A stretch of 64,000 nucleotides of DNA from Vibrio palustris (GTDB lineage Bacteria; Pseudomonadota; Gammaproteobacteria; Enterobacterales; Vibrionaceae): the NCBI RefSeq assembly GCF_024346995.1, contig NZ_AP024887.1, positions 2,294,001 through 2,358,000 on the forward strand. Reading direction: 5' to 3'. Every line of letters begins with the position of its first letter. Positions within the stretch are counted from its first letter, which is position 1. Of the stretch, positions 28,920 to 39,206 are shown piece by piece. Both the position numbers and the translations under genes were made by a program. Below the pieces are notes generated by a model. It had not been told where the DNA came from and did not search any database. It saw only the letters and a list, made by a program, of their open reading frames with translations.

Positions 28920-29354
28920 TTATTCCTCGATTTTACCGCCTGCAGCTTCGATCGCAGCTTTAGCGCCTTTCGACACGCGTAGACCTTTTACAGTCACTGC
29001 TTTGTTGATCTCGCCAGAAAGAACAACTTTAACATTTTCGATGTTCTTCGCAACAACGTTTGCTGCTTTAAGGCTATTTAAATCAACAACTTCGCCAGTT
29101 ACTTTTGCGAATTCGCTTAAGCGAACTTCAGCAGATACAAATCCTTTACGAGATTTGAAGCCGAATTTTGGCAAACGTTGTTTCAATGGCATTTGACCGC
29201 CTTCAAAACCTGGACGAACTGAACCGCCTGAACGCGATTTTTGGCCTTTGTGACCACGGCCACCTGTTTTACCAAGCCCCGAACCGATACCACGGCCTAC
29301 ACGCTTCTTAGAAGGTTTAGATCCTGTAGCCGGTGATAGAGTATTCAAACGCAT
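28920..29354 (-). CDS. rplO: 50S ribosomal protein L15
   Basis: 144 residues. The N-terminal third is Gly/Lys/Arg-rich ([20 protein letters not shown]) and threads into 23S rRNA; the globular C-terminus follows. It is a late-assembly 50S protein. The gap to rpmD is 5 bases. Confidence 0.98.
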   Translation of the reverse strand: MRLNTLSPATGSKPSKKRVGRGIGSGLGKTGGRGHKGQKSRSGGSVRPGFEGGQMPLKQRLPKFGFKSRKGFVSAEVRLSEFAKVTGEVVDLNSLKAANVVAKNIENVKVVLSGEINKAVTVKGLRVSKGAKAAIEAAGGKIEE

Positions 29355-29359
29355 TCTGA

Positions 29360-29536
29360 TTACTCCTCAATTTTAACCATATAGTGAACTTTATTGACCA
29401 TACCACGAATACATGGTGTGTCCTGAAGTTCAACCGTATGGTTGATGCGACGAAGGCCTAGTCCACGCAAAGTAGCTTTATGCTTAGGTAGGCGACCAAT
29501 TGAGCTTTTAGTTTGAGTTACTTTAATAGTTGCCAT
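29360..29536 (-). CDS. rpmD: 50S ribosomal protein L30
   Basis: 58 residues starting [15 protein letters not shown], the usual bacterial length. A longer in-frame start (29563) would add nine residues reaching back over the rpsE stop and is not expected. The ferredoxin-like fold lies on the 50S surface. Confidence 0.97.
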   Translation of the reverse strand: MATIKVTQTKSSIGRLPKHKATLRGLGLRRINHTVELQDTPCIRGMVNKVHYMVKIEE

Positions 29537-29543
29537 GGTGTTC

Positions 29544-30044
29544 TTACTCCGAAATAGATTCAACAGTCAGACCACGTTTAGCAGCAACCATTTCAGGTGA
29601 CTTCATGCTACCCAATGCATCGATTGTTGCACGAACAACGTTGATTGGGTTAGTTGAACCATACGCTTTTGATAGTACGTTATGTACACCAGCTACTTCT
29701 AGTACAGCACGCATTGCGCCACCGGCGATAACACCTGTACCTTCTGCAGCAGGCTGCATGTAAACCTTAGAACCCGAGTGGCGACCTTTCACGTGATGGT
29801 GAAGAGTGCCTTCGTTAAGTGCGATAGTAACCATGTTACGACGCGCTTTTTCCATTGCTTTTTGAATCGCTGCAGGTACTTCACGGGCTTTACCGTATCC
29901 GAAACCTACACGACCATTACCGTCACCAACGACTGTTAGTGCAGTGAAGCTCATGATTCGACCACCTTTAACCGTTTTAGAAACACGATTAACGGCGATT
30001 AGCTTTTCTTGCAAATCATTAGCTTGTTGTTGTTCTTTAGCCAT
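29544..30044 (-). CDS. rpsE: 30S ribosomal protein S5
   Basis: 166 residues with an N-terminal double-stranded RNA-binding domain (about 10-75) containing [20 protein letters not shown], and a C-terminal S5 fold. It is important for decoding fidelity and mRNA helicase activity at the entry channel; changes in the V-SKTVKGGR loop near residue 20 cause spectinomycin resistance in E. coli. The loop here looks wild type. Confidence 0.98.
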   Translation of the reverse strand: MAKEQQQANDLQEKLIAVNRVSKTVKGGRIMSFTALTVVGDGNGRVGFGYGKAREVPAAIQKAMEKARRNMVTIALNEGTLHHHVKGRHSGSKVYMQPAAEGTGVIAGGAMRAVLEVAGVHNVLSKAYGSTNPINVVRATIDALGSMKSPEMVAAKRGLTVESISE

Positions 30045-30058
30045 CTTCCAACCCTACC

Positions 30059-30412
30059 TTAGAATTTCAGACCAGCTTCGCGAGCAGTCTCTGCTAGCGC
30101 CGCTACTCGACCGTGGTATTGGAAACCAGAACGATCAAATGCAACTGCAGTCACGCCTTTTTCAAGCGCACGCTCAGCAATAGCTTTACCTACTGCTTGT
30201 GCAGCATCGATGTTACCGGTGTTTTTAACCTGCTCACGGATCGCTTTTTCTACAGTAGAAGCTGCTGCGATAACCTCAGAGCCGTTAGCTGCAATCACCT
30301 GTGCGTACACGTGACGAGGAGTACGGTGTACTACTAGGCGAGTTGCACCCAGTTCTGCAATCTTACGACGTGCACGAAGGGCACGACGGATGCGAGATGC
30401 TTTCTTATCCAT
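30059..30412 (-). CDS. rplR: 50S ribosomal protein L18
   Basis: 117 residues. It binds 5S rRNA together with L5 and anchors the central protuberance. Basic N-terminus ([16 protein letters not shown]) and conserved C-terminal [20 protein letters not shown]. Confidence 0.98.
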   Translation of the reverse strand: MDKKASRIRRALRARRKIAELGATRLVVHRTPRHVYAQVIAANGSEVIAAASTVEKAIREQVKNTGNIDAAQAVGKAIAERALEKGVTAVAFDRSGFQYHGRVAALAETAREAGLKF

Positions 30413-30421
30413 AGCGTTACC

Positions 30422-30958
30422 TTACTTCTTCTTAGCTTCTTTAGTACGCACATTTTCATCTGCGTAACGAACACCTTTACCTTTATAAGGTTCAGGTTCA
30501 CGGTAAGAACGAATATCTGCCGCAACTTGACCGACTAGTTGCTTATCACAACCAGATACTACGATCTCAGTTTGGCTAGGACACTCAGCCTTAATACCTG
30601 CAGGCAATTCATGCTCAACAGGGTGAGAGAAGCCTAGAGTTAGAGCTACAGCATTGCCTTTAATAGCAGCACGGTAACCGACACCTTTCAAAGTTAGCTT
30701 CTTAGAGAAGCCTTCAGTAACACCAAGAATCATGTTGTTCACTAGTGCACGAGCAGTACCTGCTTGAGCCCAAGAGTGAGTAACACGTTCGTTGACTGGA
30801 CCGAAAGTAAGGGAATTTTCTTCTTGTGCAATAGCAACTAGGTTGTTAAGCACGCGAGTCATTTCACCTTTAGCACCTTTTACGGTGATCTCTTGGCCGT
30901 TTAGTTTCACCTCTACGCCAGCTGGAATAGCGACAGGTGCTTTAGCAACACGAGACAT
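30422..30958 (-). CDS. rplF: 50S ribosomal protein L6
   Basis: 178 residues with two repeated L6 folds. The C-terminal half carries the [13 protein letters not shown] motif near the sarcin-ricin loop, the factor-binding site. The gap to rplR is 9 bases. Confidence 0.98.
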   Translation of the reverse strand: MSRVAKAPVAIPAGVEVKLNGQEITVKGAKGEMTRVLNNLVAIAQEENSLTFGPVNERVTHSWAQAGTARALVNNMILGVTEGFSKKLTLKGVGYRAAIKGNAVALTLGFSHPVEHELPAGIKAECPSQTEIVVSGCDKQLVGQVAADIRSYREPEPYKGKGVRYADENVRTKEAKKK

Positions 30959-30973
30959 ATCCTACTCCTTAAA

Positions 30974-31366
30974 TTACGCTACGTAGCAAATGATTTCACC
31001 ACCAAGACCGGCTTTACGCGCGGCACGGTCTGACATCAGACCCTTGGAAGTAGAAACTACGGCAACACCCAGACCGCCCATCACTGATGGAAGCTCGTCT
31101 TTTTTCTTGTAGACGCGCAGACCAGGACGTGAAACACGTTGGATTTGCTCAATTACTGGTTTAGCTTGGAAGTACTTAAGAGTAACTTCTAGCTCAGGTT
31201 TAACTTCGCTGTTTACCGCGAAGTCTACGATGTAACCTTCAGCTTTAAGTAGTGCAGCAATTGCAACTTTAAGCTTTGAAGAAGGCATTGTAACAGCAAC
31301 TTTTTGTGCTGCCTGACCGTTACGAATACGGGTCAGCATATCCGAAATCGGATCTTGCATGCTCAT
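30974..31366 (-). CDS. rpsH: 30S ribosomal protein S8
   Basis: 130 residues, [18 protein letters not shown] start. It binds the central domain of 16S rRNA, and in E. coli is the translational repressor of the spc operon through a 16S-like hairpin at the rplE start. The [20 protein letters not shown] segment near the C-terminus is the main RNA-binding part. Confidence 0.98.
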   Translation of the reverse strand: MSMQDPISDMLTRIRNGQAAQKVAVTMPSSKLKVAIAALLKAEGYIVDFAVNSEVKPELEVTLKYFQAKPVIEQIQRVSRPGLRVYKKKDELPSVMGGLGVAVVSTSKGLMSDRAARKAGLGGEIICYVA

Positions 31367-31395
31367 AAACTTTACTCCAAATGATTAAGTGGCAA

Positions 31396-31701
31396 TTACC
31401 AGCTCGCCTTACGAAGTCCAGGAATCTCGCCTTTCATGCAAGCTTCACGAACTTTGATACGGCTTAGACCGAATTTACGTAGGTAACCGTGTGGACGACC
31501 AGTTTGGTTGCAACGGTTGCGCTGACGTGATGCACTTGAATCACGTGGAAGAGTTTGCAGTTTAAGAACTGCATTCCAACGATCTTCTTCTGATGCGTTT
31601 ACATCGCTGATGATAGCTTTAAGCGCGGCACGCTTTTCTGCGTACTGTGCTACTAGCTTGGCACGTTTAACGTCACGTGCTTTCATTGATTGTTTAGCCA
31701 T
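31396..31701 (-). CDS. rpsN: 30S ribosomal protein S14 (zinc-free form)
   Basis: 101 residues, the long C-minus form: the CxxC zinc pairs of short S14 are absent and a helical insert (about 30-60) is present. It belongs to the 30S head. In the same operon, L36 is the zinc-binding form, so the two genes differ in zinc dependence. Confidence 0.98.
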   Translation of the reverse strand: MAKQSMKARDVKRAKLVAQYAEKRAALKAIISDVNASEEDRWNAVLKLQTLPRDSSASRQRNRCNQTGRPHGYLRKFGLSRIKVREACMKGEIPGLRKASW

Positions 31702-31718
31702 AACAGTAACCCTTCACC

Positions 31719-32258
31719 TTACTTACGGAATGGGAAGTTAAAGGCAGCCAGCAGAGCATGGCCTTCCTCATCGGTAGCACCTGTAGTCGTGATAGTGATA
31801 TCAAGACCGCGTACTCGATCGACTTTATCGTAGTCGATTTCCGGGAAGATGATTTGCTCGCGAACGCCCATGCTGTAGTTACCGCGTCCGTCAAAAGACT
31901 TAGCGCTAACACCGCGGAAATCGCGTACACGTGGTAGAGCGATAGAAATCAAACGCTCAAAGAAATCCCACATGCGCTCGCCACGCAAGGTTACTTTACA
32001 ACCAATTGGGTAGCCTTCACGAATTTTGAAACCTGCAACAGATTTACGAGCTTTAGTGATTAAAGGTTTCTGACCTGAAATCGTAGCCATATCAGATGCT
32101 GCATTTTCTAATAGTTTCTTATCGTTGATTGCTTCACCAACGCCCATATTGAGGGTGATCTTCTCAATTCTAGGGACTTGCATGACGCTTGTGTAACCGA
32201 ACTGTTTGGTCAGTTCAGCGACTACAGACGACTTGTAGTAATCATGCAGTTTCGCCAT
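31719..32258 (-). CDS. rplE: 50S ribosomal protein L5
   Basis: 179 residues; binds 5S rRNA with L18 and contacts P-site tRNA through the loop around residue 75. The first bases of the gene (ATGGCGAAACTGCATGATTA) equal the start of E. coli rplE as I remember it, which there folds with the preceding gap into the S8-binding hairpin that shuts off the operon; S8 feedback is therefore likely here. Confidence 0.98.
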   Translation of the reverse strand: MAKLHDYYKSSVVAELTKQFGYTSVMQVPRIEKITLNMGVGEAINDKKLLENAASDMATISGQKPLITKARKSVAGFKIREGYPIGCKVTLRGERMWDFFERLISIALPRVRDFRGVSAKSFDGRGNYSMGVREQIIFPEIDYDKVDRVRGLDITITTTGATDEEGHALLAAFNFPFRK

Positions 32259-32272
32259 AGTAGAACTCCAAA

Positions 32273-32587
32273 TTACTTAATTGTTTCACCGTTAGACTTG
32301 AAGAAACGCACTTTAGCGCCATCTTCAAAACGGAAACCTACACGGTCCGCTTTACCAGTAGCTTCATTGAAGAGAGCCACGTTAGATACATCGATTGCTG
32401 CTTCTTGCTCAACAATACCACCTTGGGTACCTAGAGCTGGAACAGGTTTCTGATGTTTCTTAACTAGGTTGATACCTTCAACGATAACTTTACCAGTTTC
32501 AAGAACCTTGCTTACTTTACCTTTCTTGCCTTTATCTTTACCAGCAAGAACGATTACTTCGTCGTTACGACGGATTTTAGCTGCCAT
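32273..32587 (-). CDS. rplX: 50S ribosomal protein L24
   Basis: 104 residues with a KOW motif near the N-terminus ([20 protein letters not shown], about residues 9-28). It starts 50S assembly by binding 23S rRNA domain I. It is followed by rplE after 14 bases. Confidence 0.98.
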   Translation of the reverse strand: MAAKIRRNDEVIVLAGKDKGKKGKVSKVLETGKVIVEGINLVKKHQKPVPALGTQGGIVEQEAAIDVSNVALFNEATGKADRVGFRFEDGAKVRFFKSNGETIK

Positions 32588-32600
32588 TGTTTGCCGCTCC

Positions 32601-32972
32601 TTACAGAACTTCTGGAGCCAGTGAAACTAATTTCATGAATTTCGCATTGCGAAGTTCACGAGTCACTGGACCAAAGATACGTGTACCGATTAGTTGCTCA
32701 GTATTATTGTTTAACAACACACAAGCATTACGGTCGAAGCGAATGACAGAACCGTCCTGACGACGTACGCCTTTACGGGTGCGAACTACCACTGCCTTCA
32801 TTACATCACCTTTTTTTACTTTACCGCGAGGAATTGCTTCCTTAACAGTAACTTTGATGATGTCGCCCACATGAGCGTAACGGCGGTGAGAGCCACCCAG
32901 AACCTTAATACACATTACGCTGCGAGCGCCTGAGTTATCAGCTGCGTCCAGCATACTTTGCATTTGGATCAT
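32601..32972 (-). CDS. rplN: 50S ribosomal protein L14
   Basis: 123 residues, [18 protein letters not shown] start. It lies at the subunit interface, contacts 16S rRNA and is the docking site of the silencing factor RsfS. It is the first gene of the spc operon, preceded by GGAG 8 bases before the ATG. Confidence 0.98.
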   Translation of the reverse strand: MIQMQSMLDAADNSGARSVMCIKVLGGSHRRYAHVGDIIKVTVKEAIPRGKVKKGDVMKAVVVRTRKGVRRQDGSVIRFDRNACVLLNNNTEQLIGTRIFGPVTRELRNAKFMKLVSLAPEVL

Positions 32973-32993
32973 GTTAGTGCTCCGCTAAATATA

Positions 32994-33017
32994 AAAAAAC
33001 TAGACCCATCTCGGGTC
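32994..33017 (-). promoter_or_regulatory. Attenuator-like hairpin in the spc leader
   Basis: On the minus strand, GACCC-GAGAT-GGGTC (33017-33003) is followed three bases later by seven T, then rplN. The stem is only 5 bp but GC-rich. It may act as a partial terminator in the leader, or simply be a leader stem. Confidence 0.4.
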
Positions 33018-33043
33018 GGGCTGCCTCTTTAAAAGGGACGCGA

Positions 33044-33052
33044 ATTGTACCA
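33044..33052 (-). promoter_or_regulatory. Candidate spc promoter (extended -10)
   Basis: TGGTACAAT on the minus strand is an extended -10 element (TGn plus TACAAT, 33049-33044). No good -35 lies at 16-18 bases; a TTGACT is 22 bases away. The start would be near 33037, about 65 bases before rplN. It immediately follows the S10-operon terminator, where E. coli also has the spc promoter. Confidence 0.5.
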
Positions 33053-33075
33053 CCCTTTTTTTAGAAAAGGTAGTC

Positions 33076-33113
33076 AAAAAACAAGCGGCTCGAAAATTTT
33101 CCCGTAGCCGCTT
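33076..33113 (-). terminator. Intrinsic terminator of the S10 operon
   Basis: AAGCGGCT (33083-33090) pairs with AGCCGCTT (33106-33113); on the minus strand the stem is followed by G and six T. It begins 23 bases after the rpsQ stop and separates the S10 and spc transcription units. Confidence 0.85.
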
Positions 33114-33136
33114 ATTTTAACTATAGAAAATTGAAA

Positions 33137-33391
33137 TTAAACTTTCGCTTTTTCTACAATTTTAACCAATGTCCAAGACTTAGTCTTAGACAGTGGACGA
33201 CACTCTTTGATTTCAACGATATCGCCTTGGCTACATTCGTTGTTTTCATCGTGAGCGTGCAGTTTTGTGGTGCGTTTCATGAACTTGCCGTAAATTGGGT
33301 GTTTTACGAAACGTTCAATGATAACAACAATAGACTTGTCCATTTTGTTGCTAACAACGCGACCTTGTTGAGTACGAATTTTGTCGCTCAT
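33137..33391 (-). CDS. rpsQ: 30S ribosomal protein S17
   Basis: 84 residues of OB fold; primary binder of the 16S 5' domain, with the [20 protein letters not shown] core. Its ATG overlaps the rpmC stop by one base (TAATG), so translation is coupled. It is the last gene of the S10 operon. Confidence 0.98.
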   Translation of the reverse strand: MSDKIRTQQGRVVSNKMDKSIVVIIERFVKHPIYGKFMKRTTKLHAHDENNECSQGDIVEIKECRPLSKTKSWTLVKIVEKAKV

Positions 33392-33582
33392 TATGCGCCT
33401 GCCTTCTCAGTCAAAACAGTTTTCACACGTGCGATATCACGGCGTACAGCTTTTAGAGTGTGAGTTTGTTGTAGCTGACCAGTAGCAGCTTGCATACGCA
33501 AGTTGAACTGTTCTTTCAACAAATTCAGTAGCTCAGCATTAAGCTCTTCAACGCTTTTCTCGCGTAGATCAAGTGCTTTCAT
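33391..33582 (-). CDS. rpmC: 50S ribosomal protein L29
   Basis: 63 residues forming a long helical hairpin at the exit tunnel, where it helps form the docking site for SRP and trigger factor. I use ATG 33582, which shares one base with the rplP stop (TGATG); the GTG one codon earlier lies inside rplP. Confidence 0.97.
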   Translation of the reverse strand: MKALDLREKSVEELNAELLNLLKEQFNLRMQAATGQLQQTHTLKAVRRDIARVKTVLTEKAGA

Positions 33583-33992
33583 CACATCACCTGCTTAGTT
33601 ACAAATGTGGTTTTGAATGGCAGTTTACGAGCCGCTAGGCGGAACGCTTCACGTGCCAACTCTTCAGGTACACCATCAACTTCGTACATAACCTTTCCAG
33701 GTTGGATTTGGGCTACCCAGTACTCAACGTTACCTTTACCCTTACCTTGACGAACTTCAAGTGGTTTTTCTGTGATAGGTTTGTCTGGGAACACACGGAT
33801 CCAGATTTGCCCTTGACGCTTAATGTGACGTGTCATTGCACGACGTGCCGCTTCGATTTGACGAGCAGTCAGACGACCACGGCCAACAGCTTTTAAACCG
33901 AAAGTACCGAATGATACTTCAGTACCTTTAGCTAGACCACGGTTACGACCAGTCTGAACCTTACGGAATTTAGTACGTTTAGGTTGTAGCAT
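33582..33992 (-). CDS. rplP: 50S ribosomal protein L16
   Basis: 136 residues, [20 protein letters not shown] start. It shapes the A-site tRNA and factor-binding region near the peptidyl transferase centre. The Arg in the [16 protein letters not shown] segment near residue 80, target of the oxygenase RoxA in E. coli, falls within the conserved [20 protein letters not shown]. Confidence 0.98.
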   Translation of the reverse strand: MLQPKRTKFRKVQTGRNRGLAKGTEVSFGTFGLKAVGRGRLTARQIEAARRAMTRHIKRQGQIWIRVFPDKPITEKPLEVRQGKGKGNVEYWVAQIQPGKVMYEVDGVPEELAREAFRLAARKLPFKTTFVTKQVM

Positions 33993-34003
33993 CTGTCGAC
34001 TCC

Positions 34004-34693
34004 TTACTTACGGCCTTTACGCTGCTTCTTAGGCTTTTCACTCTTAGGTTCAGCAACTGGCATACCGCCTAGAATCTCACCTTTGAAGATCCAAACTTTA
34101 ACGCCAATCACACCATATTGAGTGTGAGCAGAAGAAGTCGCGTAATCAATGTCTGCACGCAGAGTATGTAGAGGCACACGGCCTTCACGATACCATTCTG
34201 TACGTGCGATTTCAGCGCCGCCTAGACGACCACTTACTTCAACTTTGATACCCTTCGCACCTAGACGCATTGCGTTTTGTACCGCGCGCTTCATAGCACG
34301 ACGGAACATCACACGACGCTCTAGCTGAGAAGCGATGCCATCAGCAACTAGTTGACCGTCTAATTCAGGCTTACGTACTTCAGCGATGTTAATTTGTGCT
34401 GGTACACCTGCAATTTTAGCTACAGCTGCACGTAGCTTCTCAACGTCTTCGCCTTTCTTACCGATAACAACACCTGGACGAGCTGTGTGAATAGTCACAC
34501 GAATGCTCTTCGCAGGACGCTCGATAACGATGCGCGCTACAGACGCTTTTACCAATTCCTTATTGAGGAATTGACGTACCTTGAAGTCGCCGTCTAGGTT
34601 GTCAGCGAACTCATTGGTATTAGCAAACCATGTAGCATTCCAAGGCTTAACGATGCCTAGACGAATACCATTTGGATGTACTTTCTGACCCAT
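34004..34693 (-). CDS. rpsC: 30S ribosomal protein S3
   Basis: 229 residues; the KH domain (about 40-110) carries the GXXG loop in [15 protein letters not shown]. With S4 and S5 it surrounds the mRNA entry tunnel. The C-terminus is a lysine-rich tail. Confidence 0.98.
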   Translation of the reverse strand: MGQKVHPNGIRLGIVKPWNATWFANTNEFADNLDGDFKVRQFLNKELVKASVARIVIERPAKSIRVTIHTARPGVVIGKKGEDVEKLRAAVAKIAGVPAQINIAEVRKPELDGQLVADGIASQLERRVMFRRAMKRAVQNAMRLGAKGIKVEVSGRLGGAEIARTEWYREGRVPLHTLRADIDYATSSAHTQYGVIGVKVWIFKGEILGGMPVAEPKSEKPKKQRKGRK

Positions 34694-34712
34694 TGCTTAC
34701 TCTCCTAGTCTC

Positions 34713-35045
34713 TTAGCGATCTGCGACAACCACAGTAATGTGGCTTGAACGCTTCAAGATACGATCCGCACGACCTTTAGCACGAGGCATAATACGCTTC
34801 ATGATCGGGCCCTCATCTACGAAGATTTTAGCGACACGTAGATCGTCAATGTCAGCACCTTCGTTGTGTTCCGCGTTAGCGATTGCTGACTCTAGAACTT
34901 TTTTCACTAATTCAGCAGCTTTTTTGTTGCTGAAAGTTAGCGTTTCTAGAGCCTGATCTACGCTTTTACCACGAATAAGATCTGCTACTAAGCGAGCTTT
35001 CTGAGGAGAAATGCGAGCAAAGTTATGTTTAGCTAAAGCTTCCAT
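34713..35045 (-). CDS. rplV: 50S ribosomal protein L22
   Basis: 110 residues with a long beta-hairpin (about 80-100) that lines the nascent peptide tunnel; the sequence [13 protein letters not shown] there is the usual macrolide-sensitive form, with no insertion or deletion visible. Confidence 0.98.
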   Translation of the reverse strand: MEALAKHNFARISPQKARLVADLIRGKSVDQALETLTFSNKKAAELVKKVLESAIANAEHNEGADIDDLRVAKIFVDEGPIMKRIMPRAKGRADRILKRSSHITVVVADR

Positions 35046-35055
35046 TATTTACTCC

Positions 35056-35337
<282 letters not shown>

Positions 35338-35354
35338 TTATCCTCTTTAATAGA

Positions 35355-36179
35355 TTACTTATTACGACGACGTACGATGTACTTGTCAGTGCGTTTGTTC
35401 TTACGGGTCTTGAAGCCTTTAGTAGGAACACCCCATGGAGATACTGGATGACGGCCACCAGAAGTACGACCTTCACCACCACCGTGTGGGTGATCAACAG
35501 GGTTCATTACCACACCGCGAACGGTAGGACGAACACCGCGCCAGCGACTAGCACCAGCTTTACCAAGTTCACGAAGCATGTGTTCGTGGTTGCCTACTTC
35601 ACCGATAGTTGCACGGCATTCAGACAGAACTTTACGCATTTCGCCAGAACGTAGACGAAGTGTTACATACGCACCGTCGCGAGCGACGATTTGTACATAG
35701 GCACCAGCTGAACGTGCGATCTGTGCACCTTTACCAGGTTTTAGTTCAACGTTGTGTACAGTTGAACCTACTGGGATGTTGCGCATTGGCAAAGCGTTAC
35801 CCGCTTTGATTGCTGCATCAACGCCAGATTGAACTTGGTCACCAGCTTTTACGCCTTTAGGTGCAATGATGTAACGACGTTCACCGTCTTTATATAGTAC
35901 TAGAGCGATGTTCGCACTACGGTTTGGATCGTATTCAATACGCTCAACCGTTGCAGGGATACCATCTTTAGTACGTTTAAAATCAATCACACGGTAATGT
36001 TGCTTGTGACCACCACCGATGTGACGAACTGTAATTCGACCGTTGTTGTTACGACCACCGTGCTTAGAGTTTTTCTCTAAAAGCGGTGCGTAAGGCTTAC
36101 CTTTATAAAGGTCAGCATTTACGATTTTAACAACGTGACGACGACCAGCCGAAGTCGGCTTACATTTAACAATAGCCAT
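35355..36179 (-). CDS. rplB: 50S ribosomal protein L2
   Basis: 274 residues. It is among the most conserved ribosomal proteins and is needed for subunit association and peptidyl transfer. The C-terminal region includes the signature [20 protein letters not shown] with the His implicated in the active centre. Confidence 0.98.
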   Translation of the reverse strand: MAIVKCKPTSAGRRHVVKIVNADLYKGKPYAPLLEKNSKHGGRNNNGRITVRHIGGGHKQHYRVIDFKRTKDGIPATVERIEYDPNRSANIALVLYKDGERRYIIAPKGVKAGDQVQSGVDAAIKAGNALPMRNIPVGSTVHNVELKPGKGAQIARSAGAYVQIVARDGAYVTLRLRSGEMRKVLSECRATIGEVGNHEHMLRELGKAGASRWRGVRPTVRGVVMNPVDHPHGGGEGRTSGGRHPVSPWGVPTKGFKTRKNKRTDKYIVRRRNK

Positions 36180-36195
36180 TTTTCAACTACTCCTG

Positions 36196-36498
36196 TTATT
36201 CCGCGCCGCCAACAAAGTCAAGATCTTGACCTTCGTTCAAAGTAACGTACGCTTTTTTAACGTCGCTACGGCGACCTTGGCGTAGACCTTGACGTTTGGT
36301 CTTACCCTTAGTGATAAGAGTATTTACAGACTTAACTTCAACTTCAAATAGTTTTTCTACAGCAGCTTTGATTTCTTTTTTAGTAGAGTCAATTGCAACT
36401 GTGAAAACAATAGTGTTCGCTTTCTCTGCAGCCATAGTAGCTTTTTCAGAGATGTGCGGAGCACGCAAAACTTTTAGTAGACGCTCTTCACGAATCAT
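36196..36498 (-). CDS. rplW: 50S ribosomal protein L23
   Basis: 100 residues; forms the tunnel-exit docking site for trigger factor and SRP, where the conserved Glu in the region [11 protein letters not shown] is expected. It overlaps the end of rplD by 4 bases (ATGA). Confidence 0.98.
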   Translation of the reverse strand: MIREERLLKVLRAPHISEKATMAAEKANTIVFTVAIDSTKKEIKAAVEKLFEVEVKSVNTLITKGKTKRQGLRQGRRSDVKKAYVTLNEGQDLDFVGGAE

Positions 36499-37097
36499 GC
36501 CAGCATCTCCTCAACTTGCTTAACTGCAGAAGCAGTCATAAGAACCTTGTTAAATGCGATTAGGCTTACTGGGTCGATACCAGAAACATCACGCACATCA
36601 ACTTTGTAAAGGTTACGAGCAGCTAAGAATAGATTCTCGTCTACTTCGCCAGTAACGACAAGAACGTCGTTAAGCTCATGTTCTTTAAGCTTAGCTACTA
36701 GCTCTTTAGTTTTTGGAGCTTCAACTGTGAAGTTATCAACAACGATTAAACGCTCTTGACGAACTAGCTCAGAAAGAATGCTCTTCATAGCACCGCGGTA
36801 CATTTTTTTGTTTACTTTTTGGCTGTGATCTTGTGGTTTCGCAGCAAAAGTAACACCACCTGTACGCCAGATCGGGCTACGGATTGTACCAGCACGAGCA
36901 CGGCCAGTACCTTTTTGACGCCATGGCTTAGCGCCGCCGCCAGAAACTTCTGAACGTGTCTTTTGAGCACGAGTACCTTGACGAGCACCTGCTGCATACG
37001 CAACAACTACTTGGTGTACAAGAGCTTCGTTGAACTCACGTCCGAAAGTAGTTTCGGAAACAGTTAGTGCATCAGCACCTTTAACCATCAATTCCAT
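36495..37097 (-). CDS. rplD: 50S ribosomal protein L4
   Basis: 200 residues. It lines the tunnel constriction through its extended loop (about 45-95, with [19 protein letters not shown]). In E. coli it also represses its own S10 operon by stalling transcription and blocking translation through the leader RNA; the long leader at 38070-38325 fits this. Confidence 0.98.
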   Translation of the reverse strand: MELMVKGADALTVSETTFGREFNEALVHQVVVAYAAGARQGTRAQKTRSEVSGGGAKPWRQKGTGRARAGTIRSPIWRTGGVTFAAKPQDHSQKVNKKMYRGAMKSILSELVRQERLIVVDNFTVEAPKTKELVAKLKEHELNDVLVVTGEVDENLFLAARNLYKVDVRDVSGIDPVSLIAFNKVLMTASAVKQVEEMLA

Positions 37098-37113
37098 TAC
37101 TTACTCCTAGACG

Positions 37114-37743
37114 TTATGATTTTACAGCTGGTTTTACGATCACGTTACCGCCTGTTGAGCCTGGAACTGCACCTCTAATAAGAAGTAAGTTACGCTCAGC
37201 GTCAACACGTACGATCTCTAGGTTTTGAGTCGTTACACGCTCGTTACCCATTTGACCTGCCATTTTCTTGCCTTTAAATACGCGACCTGGAGTCTGACAT
37301 TGACCAATAGAACCAGGAGCACGGTGAGACAAGGAGTTACCGTGAGTCATATCTTGAGTACGGAAGTTCCAACGCTTAACAGCGCCTTGGAAACCTTTAC
37401 CTTTAGATGAACCAGTAACGTCTACTTTTTTAATTTCATTGAACAATTCAACAGTTAGTTCAGCACCAACTTCAAATTCTTCACCGTTTTCTAAACGGAA
37501 TTCCCAAAGACCGCGGCCAGCTTCAACACCTGCTTTCGCAAAGTGACCAGCTTCAGGCTTCGATACACGGCTAGCTTTCTTATCACCAGCAGTAATTTGG
37601 ATTGCTGCGTAACCATCTGTATCAAGTGATTTCACTTGAGTTACACGGTTCGCTTCAACCTCAACTACTGTTACAGGGATAGAAACGCCTTCTTCGGTAA
37701 ATACGCGGGTCATACCCACTTTACGTCCGACTAGACCAATCAT
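37114..37743 (-). CDS. rplC: 50S ribosomal protein L3
   Basis: 209 residues, early assembly protein. The long loop reaching the peptidyl transferase centre contains [20 protein letters not shown]; the Gln in GQCQTPG is the site methylated by PrmB in E. coli. Confidence 0.98.
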   Translation of the reverse strand: MIGLVGRKVGMTRVFTEEGVSIPVTVVEVEANRVTQVKSLDTDGYAAIQITAGDKKASRVSKPEAGHFAKAGVEAGRGLWEFRLENGEEFEVGAELTVELFNEIKKVDVTGSSKGKGFQGAVKRWNFRTQDMTHGNSLSHRAPGSIGQCQTPGRVFKGKKMAGQMGNERVTTQNLEIVRVDAERNLLLIRGAVPGSTGGNVIVKPAVKS

Positions 37744-37757
37744 TATTCTAACTCCCC

Positions 37758-38325
<568 letters not shown>

Positions 38326-38331
38326 CGGTGC

Positions 38332-38359
38332 ATTATACAGATATAGATCGGGCTTGCAA
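38332..38359 (-). promoter_or_regulatory. Promoter of the S10 operon
   Basis: TTGCAA (38354-38359), 16 bases, TATAAT (38332-38337): a 4/6 -35 box and a perfect -10 box. The start should fall at about 38325, followed by a long leader. Confidence 0.8.
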
Positions 38360-38408
38360 GTAGTGCGTGAAAAATATACGACGTTTATTGTCCGTTCTAC
38401 TTAAGTAC

Positions 38409-38437
38409 AAACAGCGTGATGAATTATCACGCTGTTT
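38409..38437. terminator. Hairpin after rlmB
   Basis: A perfect 12-bp inverted repeat (38409-38420 with 38426-38437, loop of 5) lies 25 bases after the rlmB stop. It ends in TTT on either strand but has no longer U-tract. It probably terminates rlmB just before the S10 promoter. Confidence 0.65.
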
Positions 38438-38461
38438 GGCGATACTCGCAGACCATGTGGA

Positions 38462-39199
38462 CTATGCGGTGCGTTGGCGTACCGCTTCAAATAAACAGAC
38501 ACCTGTCGCAACTGAGACATTCAAGCTCGACACTGTTCCGGCCATGGGTATTTTGATGAGATCGTCACAGGTTTCCCGTGTTAAACGACGCATACCGTCA
38601 CCTTCCGCTCCCATCACGATAGCCAATGAACCTTTCAGATTTGTCTGAAACACATCATGAGTCGCTTCACCGGCGGTGCCGACAAACCAAACGCCTTGCT
38701 CTTGAAGTGCGCGCATCGTACGAGCAAGATTGGTCACCCGAATCAGTGGCACCGTTTCTGCTGCGCCACAAGCCACTTTGCTGACAGTCGCATTCAATGG
38801 TGCTGATTTATCTTTAGGAACAATGACAGCTACAACACCTGCTGCATCTGCATTACGCAGACATGCCCCAAGGTTATGCGGATCGGTAACACCATCCAAC
38901 ACTAATAACAATGGTGTTTCTTGTTTAGCAAGAATATCATCCAAGTCGTTTTCATTAAGAACCTTAGCGGCCTTAACTTTAGCCATTACGCCTTGATGAT
39001 TCGCCCCTTTCGCTCTGTCATCCAATGTTTTTCGGTTCATTTCTTGAATCGAAATTCCCATACTCGCCAGCTCATTTAGCACGGGTAATAGACGATCATC
39101 CTGACGGCCTTTTAAGACATATGCTTCAATAAAACGGGCGGGGTCACGCTCTAATACCGCTTTAATAGCATGGATACCATAAATCAGTTCACTACTCAT
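38462..39199 (-). CDS. rlmB: 23S rRNA 2'-O-methyltransferase RlmB
   Basis: Methylates the ribose of G2251 in the P-loop of 23S rRNA. 245 residues: an N-terminal RNA-binding domain (about 1-75) and a SPOUT knotted domain with the three SpoU motifs: [13 protein letters not shown] (about 126), [13 protein letters not shown] (about 197) and [15 protein letters not shown] (about 217). It follows rnr by 7 bases; the rnr-rlmB pair is conserved in enterobacteria. Confidence 0.96.
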   Translation of the reverse strand: MSSELIYGIHAIKAVLERDPARFIEAYVLKGRQDDRLLPVLNELASMGISIQEMNRKTLDDRAKGANHQGVMAKVKAAKVLNENDLDDILAKQETPLLLVLDGVTDPHNLGACLRNADAAGVVAVIVPKDKSAPLNATVSKVACGAAETVPLIRVTNLARTMRALQEQGVWFVGTAGEATHDVFQTNLKGSLAIVMGAEGDGMRRLTRETCDDLIKIPMAGTVSSLNVSVATGVCLFEAVRQRTA

Positions 39200-39206
39200 C
39201 GTTTAC

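Noticed and set aside
30334..30525. Minus-strand frame across the rplR/rplF junction
   Set aside because: It is a shadow in another frame of two certain ribosomal protein genes.
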